A DNA stretch of 64,000 nt, taken from Thermonema lapsum (GTDB lineage Bacteria; Bacteroidota; Bacteroidia; Cytophagales; Thermonemataceae). Each line of letters opens with the position of its first letter. Position 1 is the first letter of the stretch. The notes beneath the pieces are model-generated. The model did not search any database, had not been told where the DNA came from, and worked only from the letters and a program-made list of their open reading frames with translations. The stretch lies in the NCBI RefSeq assembly GCF_011761635.1, contig NZ_JAASRN010000003.1:62001-126000 (forward strand), given 5' to 3'. The position numbers were made by a program, and so were the translations under genes. Of the stretch, positions 24,356 to 32,633 are shown piece after piece.

Positions 24356-25771
24356 TTAGGGGAATTTTACGCCTCTGGGATTCATTCCATTGATATCAAT
24401 CAAAGGAATGTTGGCATTGTAAGCCTGATTGATACGACGCAAGAAAATATTTGCCAAGATGGCATATCCTTTAGGCGTGGGGTGCACTTGGTCTATAGAG
24501 AAGAAACCACCACTGAAAGGATTGCCATTGACTTGTACACCCTCGATGCCTGCGCCACTCAATACTTGTAAGAGATAAGAGTTAGAATTTATTACCGGAA
24601 TGTTCTTGGCACTTGCAATTTGTTGAATAATGGTATTGAAGGTAGTTACCGCAGCGATGGCTTGAGCAAGCTCGCCTTGGTCCAACACGTCTCTGTCAGC
24701 AATAGGGGTAGGAGTGTCTGGAACGTTGTCGCTATCGGTATCGCTCATCCAGCCGAGACCCGTGGCTATTTGACCTGCATAGCCCGTGGGGTTGGCAGGG
24801 TTTAGGAAGTGATAAAGTAGTAAGTCTTGAGATGGGTTCATTTTACGTACTTCTATTACTGTAGGAGTACTGGGGTCGTCCACCACTATCACGGGAAAGT
24901 TATTGCCTGCTACGAAGTTGGGGTTGCTATAGCCAGCTGCTTGGTAAGCAGCATTGAAGGCAGCAGCTGTAGCTGCATTTGGTATCGGGATGACGGGGAA
25001 GTTTCCCCCATTTTGCTGGCGAATTAAAGTATTGGGTGCATACACATAAGGGATAGAAGTTACGTTGGGTATGTCGGCAATGATGCCCTTGGCTCCATTT
25101 TCTGTGAGCTTGTCAATTAAAGCTTGATAGTTGGCTTGGAAGGTAGCACTAGGGGTAATAGTGCCACTGCCACCACTGGTTACAAAGCCCAATACGTCGT
25201 TGTTGCCTATCCAGCAGGTGAAGAAAGTGGGCGAAGCCTCGCCTACCAGGTCAATATAAGAAGTAGGCGTTCCCGGCTTCAAACGTTCAAAGAAAGGATT
25301 GGCTTGGCTATAGGCTGCGTTTTGTAGGTGGGCTACTGCAATACCCGGAATGCCCAAGTTGTTGGGTAGCGGACCGCTATAAGCGGTAAGTTGTGCTCCA
25401 CCGGGCAACGTTTGACCCGTAGTAGCCAAATTGTTGGTTTCTGTTCCTACGATTGGTATGCCATTGCTGTCGAAGCCAGTTATTTTGAAGTAACCACTGC
25501 CGTTTTCTTTTCCTTCGGGGAAGTAGGCTTGCACAAAATCTCCCCCACCTACCAATTTGAATTGCTTAGCAATCAAGTTAGGATAAGAAGCTTCGATGGC
25601 TTCGTTATAAAGACCTCCATCCATGTAGCCTGCGGTAAGCGAGTTGCCTACGGCTACGTACTTGGTCAGGTCGATTTCGCTGCCTTTGCTGATGGGGGAG
25701 TCTATTTCAGGTTGGCAGGCAGTAAAGCCCAAGGCAGCTGCTATGGCTATGTATAATATGTTCTTCTTCAT
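24356..25771 (-). CDS. SGNH/GDSL-family hydrolase, lipoprotein
   Basis: 471-aa lipid-anchored esterase or lipase-like protein. The lipobox GFTAC places the lipidated cysteine at 19. The family blocks are in order: block I is VAVGNSLTAGY (nucleophile Ser44, GNSL instead of GDSL), block III is WIGNNDVLGF, and block V, DQVHPTPKGY, is near the C-terminus with the catalytic Asp and His. A longer than usual insert lies between blocks III and V. It follows the FadL-like porin gene by 31 bp on the same strand, which suggests extracytoplasmic hydrolysis of esters whose products enter through the porin. The substrate is unknown. Confidence 0.9.
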   Translation of the reverse strand: MKKNILYIAIAAALGFTACQPEIDSPISKGSEIDLTKYVAVGNSLTAGYMDGGLYNEAIEASYPNLIAKQFKLVGGGDFVQAYFPEGKENGSGYFKITGFDSNGIPIVGTETNNLATTGQTLPGGAQLTAYSGPLPNNLGIPGIAVAHLQNAAYSQANPFFERLKPGTPTSYIDLVGEASPTFFTCWIGNNDVLGFVTSGGSGTITPSATFQANYQALIDKLTENGAKGIIADIPNVTSIPYVYAPNTLIRQQNGGNFPVIPIPNAATAAAFNAAYQAAGYSNPNFVAGNNFPVIVVDDPSTPTVIEVRKMNPSQDLLLYHFLNPANPTGYAGQIATGLGWMSDTDSDNVPDTPTPIADRDVLDQGELAQAIAAVTTFNTIIQQIASAKNIPVINSNSYLLQVLSGAGIEGVQVNGNPFSGGFFSIDQVHPTPKGYAILANIFLRRINQAYNANIPLIDINGMNPRGVKFP

Positions 25772-25802
25772 GGCTCTTCTATTTTTTTACACTTTTACAT
25801 CA

Positions 25803-27059
25803 TTAGAAATTGTAAGATACGCCAAACGAGGGGATGTATGCTTGAGTTTTGAAGGTGCCGCTGATAGTATTGGCATCGCTGGCTGCCAACTGGCTACGCT
25901 TTTCTTTGTTTACGAACAAGAAGCCTGCGTTGATGTTCAGCTTGCCCAAGGAGTAACCCAAGCCGGCAGTCAAGCCCAAAGCGTTGGCATCGGGGGTTTC
26001 AGCAGTCATATAGCCCTGAGGAACAGGTGTAAAGTCATAATAAGCACCGATACGTGCTTTGAGCGCATCGGTTACACCATATTCAGCACCAATGCCCAAG
26101 GTCAAAGCATCTTTGTATTTACGTTTCGATACAGACCGGGTAGCACCGGCTATGGGGTCTTGGAATTCAAACTTCAGTTCTTTGTAATCACTCCACTGCG
26201 TATAGCGTAAGTCGGTAGCCACAGTAAGCTTGTCGTTGCTGTAGGCAAAACCAAGGGTGAGCACAGCCGGCAGAGGCAGCGAAGAGCTGAACTTGGTGTC
26301 TTGCAAGTTTGCATTTTGTTGGAATGTTTGGCTTGTGCCGGTCAGGTCAAAAGTTACATCGCCATTTTTTACTTCCGACGTCACTTTCGAGCGGTAGTTC
26401 AAACCAAAAGAAAACCCATCGGGCGATTTTACGAACAAGCCCAGATTGTATCCAAGGGCTGTTTCGGTAGTGCCGCTGAATTTTACTTCGGCGAAGTTCC
26501 CAGTGGTCGGATCGGGAATGCCTCTTTTGAGGTCGATGCTACCCACGACCACATCCAAGCCGGCGCCAATGCCTATGTAGTCGCTCAGCATAAATGAAAC
26601 GGTAGGCTGAATGTAAATAGCGCGCAATGACAATTCGCGCAAATAGGATTGTTTAGCCCACCCATCTTCCCACTTGACAGTAGAGCCGAAGGGAGTGAAA
26701 ACGCCAACCCCTGCCTTCAGGCGCTTCACACCATTGGCATTTTCTGGACCAAAGCCAAAAGCTGCATACAGGTAGAAAGGCAGCGATACCGGGTTGTCGG
26801 TTTTGGCTTCGGAGTAGTAAGGCTCACTCTCTAAGTAGGAGACGCGCGAGATAATGGGGCTTACCCCCGCCGATACTACGTTACCCTCGAGCATCGCCAC
26901 AGCCCCAGGGTTGAAGAACATACTGGCTGCATCGGGCACGGCAGTGGCTACATTGCCCATGCTGGTTTGCCTAACACCTTGCAATACCACTTGGAAGCCG
27001 CCGGCGTAAGCCGCAAAGCTACTAGCACCGACCAATAGGCTAAGTACTAATTTTTTCAT
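25803..27059 (-). CDS. OmpP1/FadL/TodX family outer membrane protein
   Basis: 418-aa beta-barrel for uptake of long-chain fatty acids or other hydrophobic compounds. A signal peptide ends at about AAYA-GGF. The mature N-terminus GGFQVVLQGVRQTSMGNVATA forms the hatch region, followed by the family motif FNPGAVAML. The rest is alternating strands ending in the C-terminal aromatic SFGVSYNF. It heads a two-gene transcript with the SGNH hydrolase. A -7 box lies 37 bp upstream. Confidence 0.92.
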   Translation of the reverse strand: MKKLVLSLLVGASSFAAYAGGFQVVLQGVRQTSMGNVATAVPDAASMFFNPGAVAMLEGNVVSAGVSPIISRVSYLESEPYYSEAKTDNPVSLPFYLYAAFGFGPENANGVKRLKAGVGVFTPFGSTVKWEDGWAKQSYLRELSLRAIYIQPTVSFMLSDYIGIGAGLDVVVGSIDLKRGIPDPTTGNFAEVKFSGTTETALGYNLGLFVKSPDGFSFGLNYRSKVTSEVKNGDVTFDLTGTSQTFQQNANLQDTKFSSSLPLPAVLTLGFAYSNDKLTVATDLRYTQWSDYKELKFEFQDPIAGATRSVSKRKYKDALTLGIGAEYGVTDALKARIGAYYDFTPVPQGYMTAETPDANALGLTAGLGYSLGKLNINAGFLFVNKEKRSQLAASDANTISGTFKTQAYIPSFGVSYNF

Positions 27060-27095
27060 AATACATTACGTTTTGTTTTTACTGATAATACAAAG

Positions 27096-27103
27096 CAAAT
27101 ATA
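27096..27103 (-). promoter_or_regulatory. -7 box for the FadL-like gene
   Basis: The minus strand reads TATATTTG, a perfect TAnnTTTG, 37 bp before the ATG at 27059. The region is very A/T rich. No good -33 box is seen at standard distance. Confidence 0.5.
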
Positions 27104-27305
27104 AAATAAGTATTCATTCATGATAAAAAAAATTGCAATTTTTTAATTGTACTATGCAACTTTTGTGGTTTTTTATACTGAGAAAGCAAAGAATTATAAA
27201 AATTAAAAATGCATGAAGCCTACAATACATAACATAGTAGGATGAATTTTCATATGTTTTGTAATATTGTAAGTTGAAAAAACTGAAAAAAGAGTTCCAG
27301 TGCCT

Positions 27306-27734
27306 ATGATACAGGAAGAAGACAAAGCAGCAGAAATTGCTCTTCGCTTAGATGCCATCGCTGCCAATTTGTTATATCCAAGCGAAACAGATGAACCTTT
27401 TGAGGGTTTTTACTGGCTGATAGAAAAAACAGAAGGTGCTCTTACGAAAGAAGAGGTGCGTGCAATATTGGATTTGCCGGACGAGGTGCCCATAGAAGAG
27501 CGTCGCTTCGATGCTTTCTTTTACCCTGTAGCAGTACCGCAAGACTGGCATAGTGAAGAAGAGTTGGAGTTGGTAAACCAATTCCAAGAGATGATTTTTG
27601 AGCTTCGGAAGCTGCTACGCAAGCCACAAGTGTTTGTGGTGGGCGGCGAGGTGGAGAAAGAGGTTTATATTGTAGGCAAGGTAAAAGAACATAACTTCTG
27701 GGCAGGCTTAAAAACGAAGATAGTAGAGACCTGA
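27306..27734 (+). CDS. NuiA-like nuclease inhibitor
   Basis: 142-aa cytoplasmic protein resembling the Anabaena NuiA inhibitor of the non-specific nuclease NucA. The family pattern is clear: LLYPSETDEPFEGFYW near residue 24, then LPDEVPIEERRFDAFF, then a C-terminal VYIVGKVKEHNFWAGLKTK that in NuiA forms the last strands and ends in K-x-VET. The track allows a GTG two codons upstream, and ATG 27306 is preferred. The gene is alone between a FadL promoter region and a terminator. No NucA-type nuclease gene is in the window, so its target is unknown. Confidence 0.8.
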   Translation: MIQEEDKAAEIALRLDAIAANLLYPSETDEPFEGFYWLIEKTEGALTKEEVRAILDLPDEVPIEERRFDAFFYPVAVPQDWHSEEELELVNQFQEMIFELRKLLRKPQVFVVGGEVEKEVYIVGKVKEHNFWAGLKTKIVET

Positions 27735-27748
27735 TGAGGAGGAAAAAC

Positions 27749-27781
27749 AAAAAGCGGGGCAAGTAAAAACGCCCCGCTTTT
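27749..27781. terminator. Strong bidirectional terminator
   Basis: AAAAGCGGGGC (27750-27760) pairs perfectly with GCCCCGCTTTT (27771-27781) around a 10-nt loop. It serves the NuiA-like gene on the plus strand and the DUF2723 gene on the minus strand. Confidence 0.85.
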
Positions 27782-27803
27782 GTTGTTTGGGTGGTAGCTG
27801 TGC

Positions 27804-30800
27804 CTATTGCAACAATCCTTCATATTTTTGAAGCCACTGTTTGTATTGAGTAGCTTCTGGCAGCTTGTACTGCTCAAAGACCTGTACGATATGGTTGAGT
27901 GTGTACAAGTTTGCCATGAGGTTGTTGGAGTAAAGGTCTTGTTGTCGGAGCGCGTACTCTATTTCCTCTTTGGCTCTTCTTGCCATGACCTCTGCTATTT
28001 CTTTGGCTTTGGTGGTTTCATCTACCAGCAAGAGCAGTTGAATGTATTGAACGGAATACACATCGTAAGGAACCGAGGCGTCGGGCATGAGGCGCAGGCT
28101 TTCGAGTAGCACCTTTTGGGCTTTGTCTTTCTTACCTTCCATAATCAGCTGTTCTGCCAAGCGGGCAAAAGCATTGCGAGCAATGAGTACAAAGCGGCGA
28201 TAGTCTTCGTTGTAGTGTATGTCAGGGCGGTCAAGATTTCGCCAAAACGTCTTCTGCATCATGGTTTCGTACATGATGTCGGTATTTACGAATAGGTCGC
28301 CTGCAGCGCCCAGCTTGATGGGGGTAAGACGGTAAGCAAAGCCCTCAACTTGCAGGTAAGGCTCCAGCCCCATGTAGTCGGAGCTACCCAAGGTAGGGGC
28401 AAAGTAAATGGGGCGTTCCCATCCGTTGGCATTGTTGGTAGCTATCACATTTAAGACAGCCAAGCTGTTTTTGAAGAACTGCCCGGTGGGCAAGGTCCAT
28501 TCCATTTGCGCAGGTAGGTCTTCGGCTTTGCCTGCGGGCAGCCAGTTTTTTACTTTTTCAGGGTTTAGGTTCAGTTTCAAATATACCTTGTTAGAGGGGA
28601 GAATGGCAATTGCCTGTCCATATTCAGGGTTGGGTACACGCACTACAGGGTGGTTTTCCTGCAACAGCTTGAAGAAAGTATTCAGGTCGACCCCTTTTTC
28701 ATAGAGCGCCTTGGCTTGGGTTTCGCCCAGCTGTGGTGCTGGTGTAACAATCACCTGCTCGTTGACTCCGGCAGCAAAGTCTTTTTCTTCCATCGAAATG
28801 GGCAGGGGCGCTGATTCATACACTTGTCTTTTCATTTGCGAAATGTACCAGTCGGTAGCAAAGAGGCTGAGGTTGCACACGCGCACGTCGGTGCGGAAGC
28901 CTTCTACTTCCTGTACATACCACAGAGGGAAGGTATCGTTGTCGCCTGCGGTGAACAAGATGGCATTGGGCGCACAGGAGTTCAGTATGTTCTTTGCTAT
29001 ATCGATTTGGAAGTAGCGGTCCGAACGGTCGTGGTCGTCCCAGCCTTCGGCAGCCATGATACCCGGCACGGGCAGGCACAGCACAGTAGCCAAAGCAGCT
29101 TGCAGCTGTTTATTTTTCAAGAAGCTGCCTACCAAGTCGGCTAAAGCCATCACGCCGAAGCCTATCCACATGGCAAAAGCGTAGAATGAGCCTACATAAA
29201 TATAGTCACGTTCGCGTGGCTCAACGGGCGGGGAATTCAGATAAAGCACTAAGGCAATGCCCATAAAAAAGAAGAGCAGAAGGGTGAAATAAAACACTTG
29301 ACGGTTGCGCCCATAAGCAAAAAATAAGCCCAGGATGCCCAACAGAAGTGGCAGGCTATAGTATTGGTTTCTGCCTTTATTTTTCGCTAACAGCTCGGGT
29401 AAATCTTGGTTGCTGTCCCAAGGTGCCAAGAAACCAGCATTTTGAATGTCGCTTTCTCTGCCGGCAAAATTCCACATAAAGTAACGGAAATACATATGCC
29501 CGATTTGGTGCTTCAGTAAGAAGGCGATGTTGTCGGCAAAGGTGGGCTCTTCCCCTTCTCGCAAGCCCAATATTTGACGATACACACGCCCATGATTCCC
29601 CTCTCGGCTATAGATGCGCGGGAAGAGCATGTTTTTGTTGTAGATGTATTTCTCTTTGTAGTCGTAAATTACATATTTGCCCTGTGCTTCATCTTTCCGA
29701 TAAAGCGGCGCTACCTTCTCGCTGCGGATGGGGCGAGCGGTAAACACCGGACCATAAAGCAAGGGACGATCGCCATATTGCTCGCGTTTCAAGTAAGAAA
29801 CGATACGTATGGCATCGCTGGGGGCGTTTTCATTGATAGGTGGGTTGAATTGCGCCCGTATCAACACAATACCATAGGAGCCGTAGCCTATCAAAACGAG
29901 CGTAAGCATGAGCAGTGCCAAATGGAGGGCGTGTTTTTGCTTGCGTAAGCTAAAGACCAGTGCCCAGACCAGCCCCCCCAACAGCAAAAGGCTAAAGAAG
30001 ATGAGACCGCTGTTGAAAGGCAGCCCCAAGCTATTTACAAAGAAGATTTCGAACTTGCCAGCAAGTTCGGGCAAGCCCGGAATGATAAATACGATGATTG
30101 CCAGAATGATGGCACCCCCAATAGCCATTGCCCATAGCGCGCCCCATAAGGTAGGCGCAGCTTGTTTTTCCTGCTGTTTTTTGTAATAATAAATCAAAGC
30201 AAGGGCAGGCAAGCATACCAAGTTGAGGATGTGCACACCGATGGAAAGTCCTACCATATAAGCAATGAGCAACAGCCAGCGTTGGGCTTTTTGAACGTCG
30301 CTTTCTCGTTCCCATTTAAGCATTGCCCAAATGACAAATGCCGTAAAGAACGAGGACATAGCGTACACTTCGGCTTCTACGGCAGAAAACCAAAACGAAT
30401 CGCTGAAAGCATAGGCAAGCGCACCGATGCTCGAAGCCCCTATCACCAGCAGGGTGTCGGCAGCAGAGGGGGCTTGCCGACGCTCGGCAGGCAGCAGCTT
30501 GAGCGCCAACATGCTGATGCTCCAGAAAAGGAAAAGGATAGTGAAACCACTGGCAAGCGCCGAGCTTAAGTTGATGTAGTAAGCTACTTTATACACATCG
30601 CCGGCTGCCAAAAAAGAGAACAAACGGTTAAAAAGCAAGAAGAAAGGAGCCCCCGGTGGGTGAGGTACTTCCAGTTTGTATGAACAGGCGATAAATTCGC
30701 CGCAATCCCAGAAACTGGCAGTAGGTTCCAGTGTCAGCCAATAGACAGTGGTGGCAATGAGAAAAACAAGCCAGCCGACTATGGTATTCATTCGTTGAAA

Positions 30801-30809
30801 ATGCTGCAT
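27804..30809 (-). CDS. DUF2723 family membrane protein (O-mannosyltransferase-like)
   Basis: 1001-aa protein with a large N-terminal multi-helix membrane domain of the DUF2723 family (GT-C superfamily relative) and a soluble C-terminal 400 residues with helical repeats. The family start is WLTLEPTASFWDCGEFIACSYKLEVPHPPGAP split over residues 22-54. The acidic D-x-E within the first loop matches the GT-C catalytic site. It is found mainly in Bacteroidota and could transfer mannose from a polyprenyl donor, but this is family inference. ATG 30809 (MQHFQRM) is chosen, and another at 30791 is possible. It is transcribed alone and ends at the bidirectional hairpin. Confidence 0.9.
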   Translation of the reverse strand: MQHFQRMNTIVGWLVFLIATTVYWLTLEPTASFWDCGEFIACSYKLEVPHPPGAPFFLLFNRLFSFLAAGDVYKVAYYINLSSALASGFTILFLFWSISMLALKLLPAERRQAPSAADTLLVIGASSIGALAYAFSDSFWFSAVEAEVYAMSSFFTAFVIWAMLKWERESDVQKAQRWLLLIAYMVGLSIGVHILNLVCLPALALIYYYKKQQEKQAAPTLWGALWAMAIGGAIILAIIVFIIPGLPELAGKFEIFFVNSLGLPFNSGLIFFSLLLLGGLVWALVFSLRKQKHALHLALLMLTLVLIGYGSYGIVLIRAQFNPPINENAPSDAIRIVSYLKREQYGDRPLLYGPVFTARPIRSEKVAPLYRKDEAQGKYVIYDYKEKYIYNKNMLFPRIYSREGNHGRVYRQILGLREGEEPTFADNIAFLLKHQIGHMYFRYFMWNFAGRESDIQNAGFLAPWDSNQDLPELLAKNKGRNQYYSLPLLLGILGLFFAYGRNRQVFYFTLLLFFFMGIALVLYLNSPPVEPRERDYIYVGSFYAFAMWIGFGVMALADLVGSFLKNKQLQAALATVLCLPVPGIMAAEGWDDHDRSDRYFQIDIAKNILNSCAPNAILFTAGDNDTFPLWYVQEVEGFRTDVRVCNLSLFATDWYISQMKRQVYESAPLPISMEEKDFAAGVNEQVIVTPAPQLGETQAKALYEKGVDLNTFFKLLQENHPVVRVPNPEYGQAIAILPSNKVYLKLNLNPEKVKNWLPAGKAEDLPAQMEWTLPTGQFFKNSLAVLNVIATNNANGWERPIYFAPTLGSSDYMGLEPYLQVEGFAYRLTPIKLGAAGDLFVNTDIMYETMMQKTFWRNLDRPDIHYNEDYRRFVLIARNAFARLAEQLIMEGKKDKAQKVLLESLRLMPDASVPYDVYSVQYIQLLLLVDETTKAKEIAEVMARRAKEEIEYALRQQDLYSNNLMANLYTLNHIVQVFEQYKLPEATQYKQWLQKYEGLLQ

Positions 30810-30904
30810 TGCTGTAGTTTTTTGTTGTTTTGCTTTTTTAGAATTCAGAAAAACACCATACACTTTGGCGGCTTAATATTACAAAAAACCCAAAGACAAA
30901 AGAA

Positions 30905-30931
30905 ACCGCCACAACGGCTTGTTGCGGCGGT
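30905..30931 (-). terminator. Terminator of prfB
   Basis: ACCGCCACAAC (30905-30915) pairs with GTTGCGGCGGT (30921-30931) apart from one wobble/mismatch. On the minus strand it follows the prfB stop by about 30 nt and is followed by TTTCTTTTGTCTTTGGG. Confidence 0.65.
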
Positions 30932-30959
30932 CTGGTCATTCAAAGAAGGGAATGAAACA

Positions 30960-32058
30960 CTATACGTTGTCTGCGGCGTTGCTCTCTTGCAGCAAATAGG
31001 CTTTGATGAAATCGTCCAGCTCGCCATCCAATACAGACTGCACATCGCTGGTTTCTACTCCTGTGCGCAGGTCTTTGACCAACTTATAGGGGTGTAGCAC
31101 ATAGTTGCGGATTTGCGAGCCCCATTCAATCTTCTTTTTGGTGCTTTCTATCTTAGCACGTTCTTCTTCGCGCTTTTGCAATTCCAACTGATAGAGGCGG
31201 GAGCGCAGCATTTGCAAGGCTTTTTCCCGGTTTTGGTGCTGCGAGCGCTCTTGCTGGCATTCTACTACGATGCCCGACGGAAGGTGGCGTACCCGGACGG
31301 CAGTTTCTACTTTATTTACGTTTTGTCCGCCTTTACCTCCGGAGCGGAAGGTATCCCACTCCAAGTCGGCAGGGTTGATTTCTATTTCTATGTTGTCGTC
31401 TACTACCGGGTACACAAACACCGAAGCAAAAGAAGTATGGCGGCGCCCACTGGCATCGAAGGGCGATACCCGCACCAAGCGGTGCACGCCTATTTCGGAT
31501 TTCAGGTAACCATAGGCAAAATCGCCTTCTACCTCTATAGAAGCCGATTTGATGCCGGCTACCTCACCGGCTTGATAGTTGAGCTCGTGCACTTGGTAGC
31601 CATGCTTTTCTGCCCACATCATATACATGCGCAGCAGCATCGATGCCCAGTCTTGGCTTTCAGTGCCGCCGGCACCCGGGTTGATTTCTAAGATGGCACT
31701 GAGTGCGTCTTCTTCGCGCCCAAGCATGCGTTTGAGCTCCAGGTCTTGAAGCATGCGCAGTGCTTCTTGGTAGCTTTGCTCCACCTCGGCTTCGCTGCCC
31801 TCGCCCAGTTCCATGAACTCATAGAGCACCTCCAAGTCTTCTACTTTGCGCAGCAGCGCTTCATAAGGAAGCACCCATCCCTTGAGTCGCTTGATTTGCT
31901 GCATGGTCTTTTGTGCCTCTTCGGGGGCATCCCAAAAGCCGGCTTGTGTGGTTTTTTTCTCTAATTGTTGGATTTCTTCTTTTCGCCGAGCGTAGTCAAA
32001 GATAACCTCCCAAAGCCGCAACACCGGCTTTTAATTCCTTTAGTTGTTCTTGTGTCAT
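30960..32058 (-). CDS. prfB: Peptide chain release factor 2, with programmed +1 frameshift
   Basis: Reads UGA and UAA stops (365 aa after recoding). Translation starts at ATG 32058 and runs 20 codons to GGY-L. It then meets an in-frame TGA at 31998-31996 and continues in the +1 frame from GAC at 31997 for 345 codons. The continuous frame alone would lack the true N-terminus. The class signature is present: SPF tripeptide (RVSPFD), the GGQ loop ([11 protein letters not shown]), and [12 protein letters not shown]. The gene autoregulates: low RF2 favours frameshifting. It stands alone, ended by a hairpin. Confidence 0.96.
31995..32010 (-). promoter_or_regulatory. prfB programmed frameshift site
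   Basis: On the minus strand the bases read GGAGGTTATCTTTGAC: a Shine-Dalgarno-like GGAGG, a 4-nt gap, the slippery CTT codon, the in-frame TGA, and C as the weak-termination context. The layout matches the Escherichia coli signal closely. It is the only clear SD-like element that decides translation in this window. Confidence 0.93.
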
Positions 32059-32084
32059 GATTGACCGCTTGTTTTGTTTTTCTG

Positions 32085-32092
32085 CAAATATA
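32085..32092 (-). promoter_or_regulatory. -7 box for prfB
   Basis: The minus strand reads TATATTTG, a perfect TAnnTTTG, 27 bp before the prfB ATG, implying a leader of about 20 nt. No -33 TTTG at standard spacing. Confidence 0.5.
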
Positions 32093-32199
32093 CGTGATTC
32101 GTACTTAATTATTATAAGAGACAAAAGAAACCACAAGCGCTGCCTGTCTCTTTGCACAGAGCACTGTATCGCTTGTCATTTTGGCTTTCATGTAGCGGC

Positions 32200-32420
32200 T
32201 TTTGTCATTTCCTTAGGCAGCCTGTCGTGGTAAACGCAGCACGGCGCAGTAAGCAAGCTCCCTCTTAACCAAGCAACAAGAAGGAAGCGATTGCCGGCTT
32301 GCGCTCGAAACAACGAAGAGGGAGACCCAAAATCACCATTGGGCAGGGCGAAATAACCAAGGGACCATAGGAAAAGGAGCTGCTTGAAAGCAGACAGCCG
32401 CACAAAAGAATAGTACATAT
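32200..32420. repeat. Non-coding stretch with repeat-like character upstream of susC
   Basis: The gap between prfB and susC (32059-32633) holds no convincing gene. Its middle has a 9-bp inverted repeat, CTCCCTCTT (32258-32266) and AAGAGGGAG (32316-32324). It also has a GTCATTTC start (about 32206) like that of the element at 46556. Two overlapping open frames on the minus strand look like the spurious translations often made by dispersed repeats. The repeat nature is inferred. Confidence 0.35.
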
Positions 32421-32561
32421 TTTTATTTTGATGCATGTAATGATTCTCGTGGTAAAATTTTGAAAAAGCAATTTTCATTTCTTTTGCTTAAAAAGATATT
32501 TTGCTTTGTATGAAAAAGATGCCTGCTTATTCTTGTGTGATGTTTAAATTTTGTCTAAAAA

Positions 32562-32594
32562 TTTGGTTTCATGAAAAGAAAATATATATATTTG
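32562..32594 (+). promoter_or_regulatory. Promoter of the susCD locus
   Basis: TTTG at 32562-32565 (-33) and TATATTTG at 32587-32594 (-7) are 21 bp apart, both matching the Bacteroidota consensus. Transcription should begin near 32601. This excludes the upstream ATG at 32571 and supports the signal-peptide start at 32634. Confidence 0.7.
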
Positions 32595-32633
32595 GACCGT
32601 ATGTTTATCTTTAAACAAAAACAAAAAAGTCTT

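Noticed and set aside
32188-32478. 96-codon minus-strand open frame upstream of susC
   Set aside because: It lies over the repeat-like gap, and the translation resembles spurious proteins from dispersed repeats; no promoter or family match.
32571-32633. Longer susC frame starting at 32571
   Set aside because: The ATG lies upstream of the predicted transcription start, and the added residues are not a signal peptide. ATG 32634 gives a normal one.
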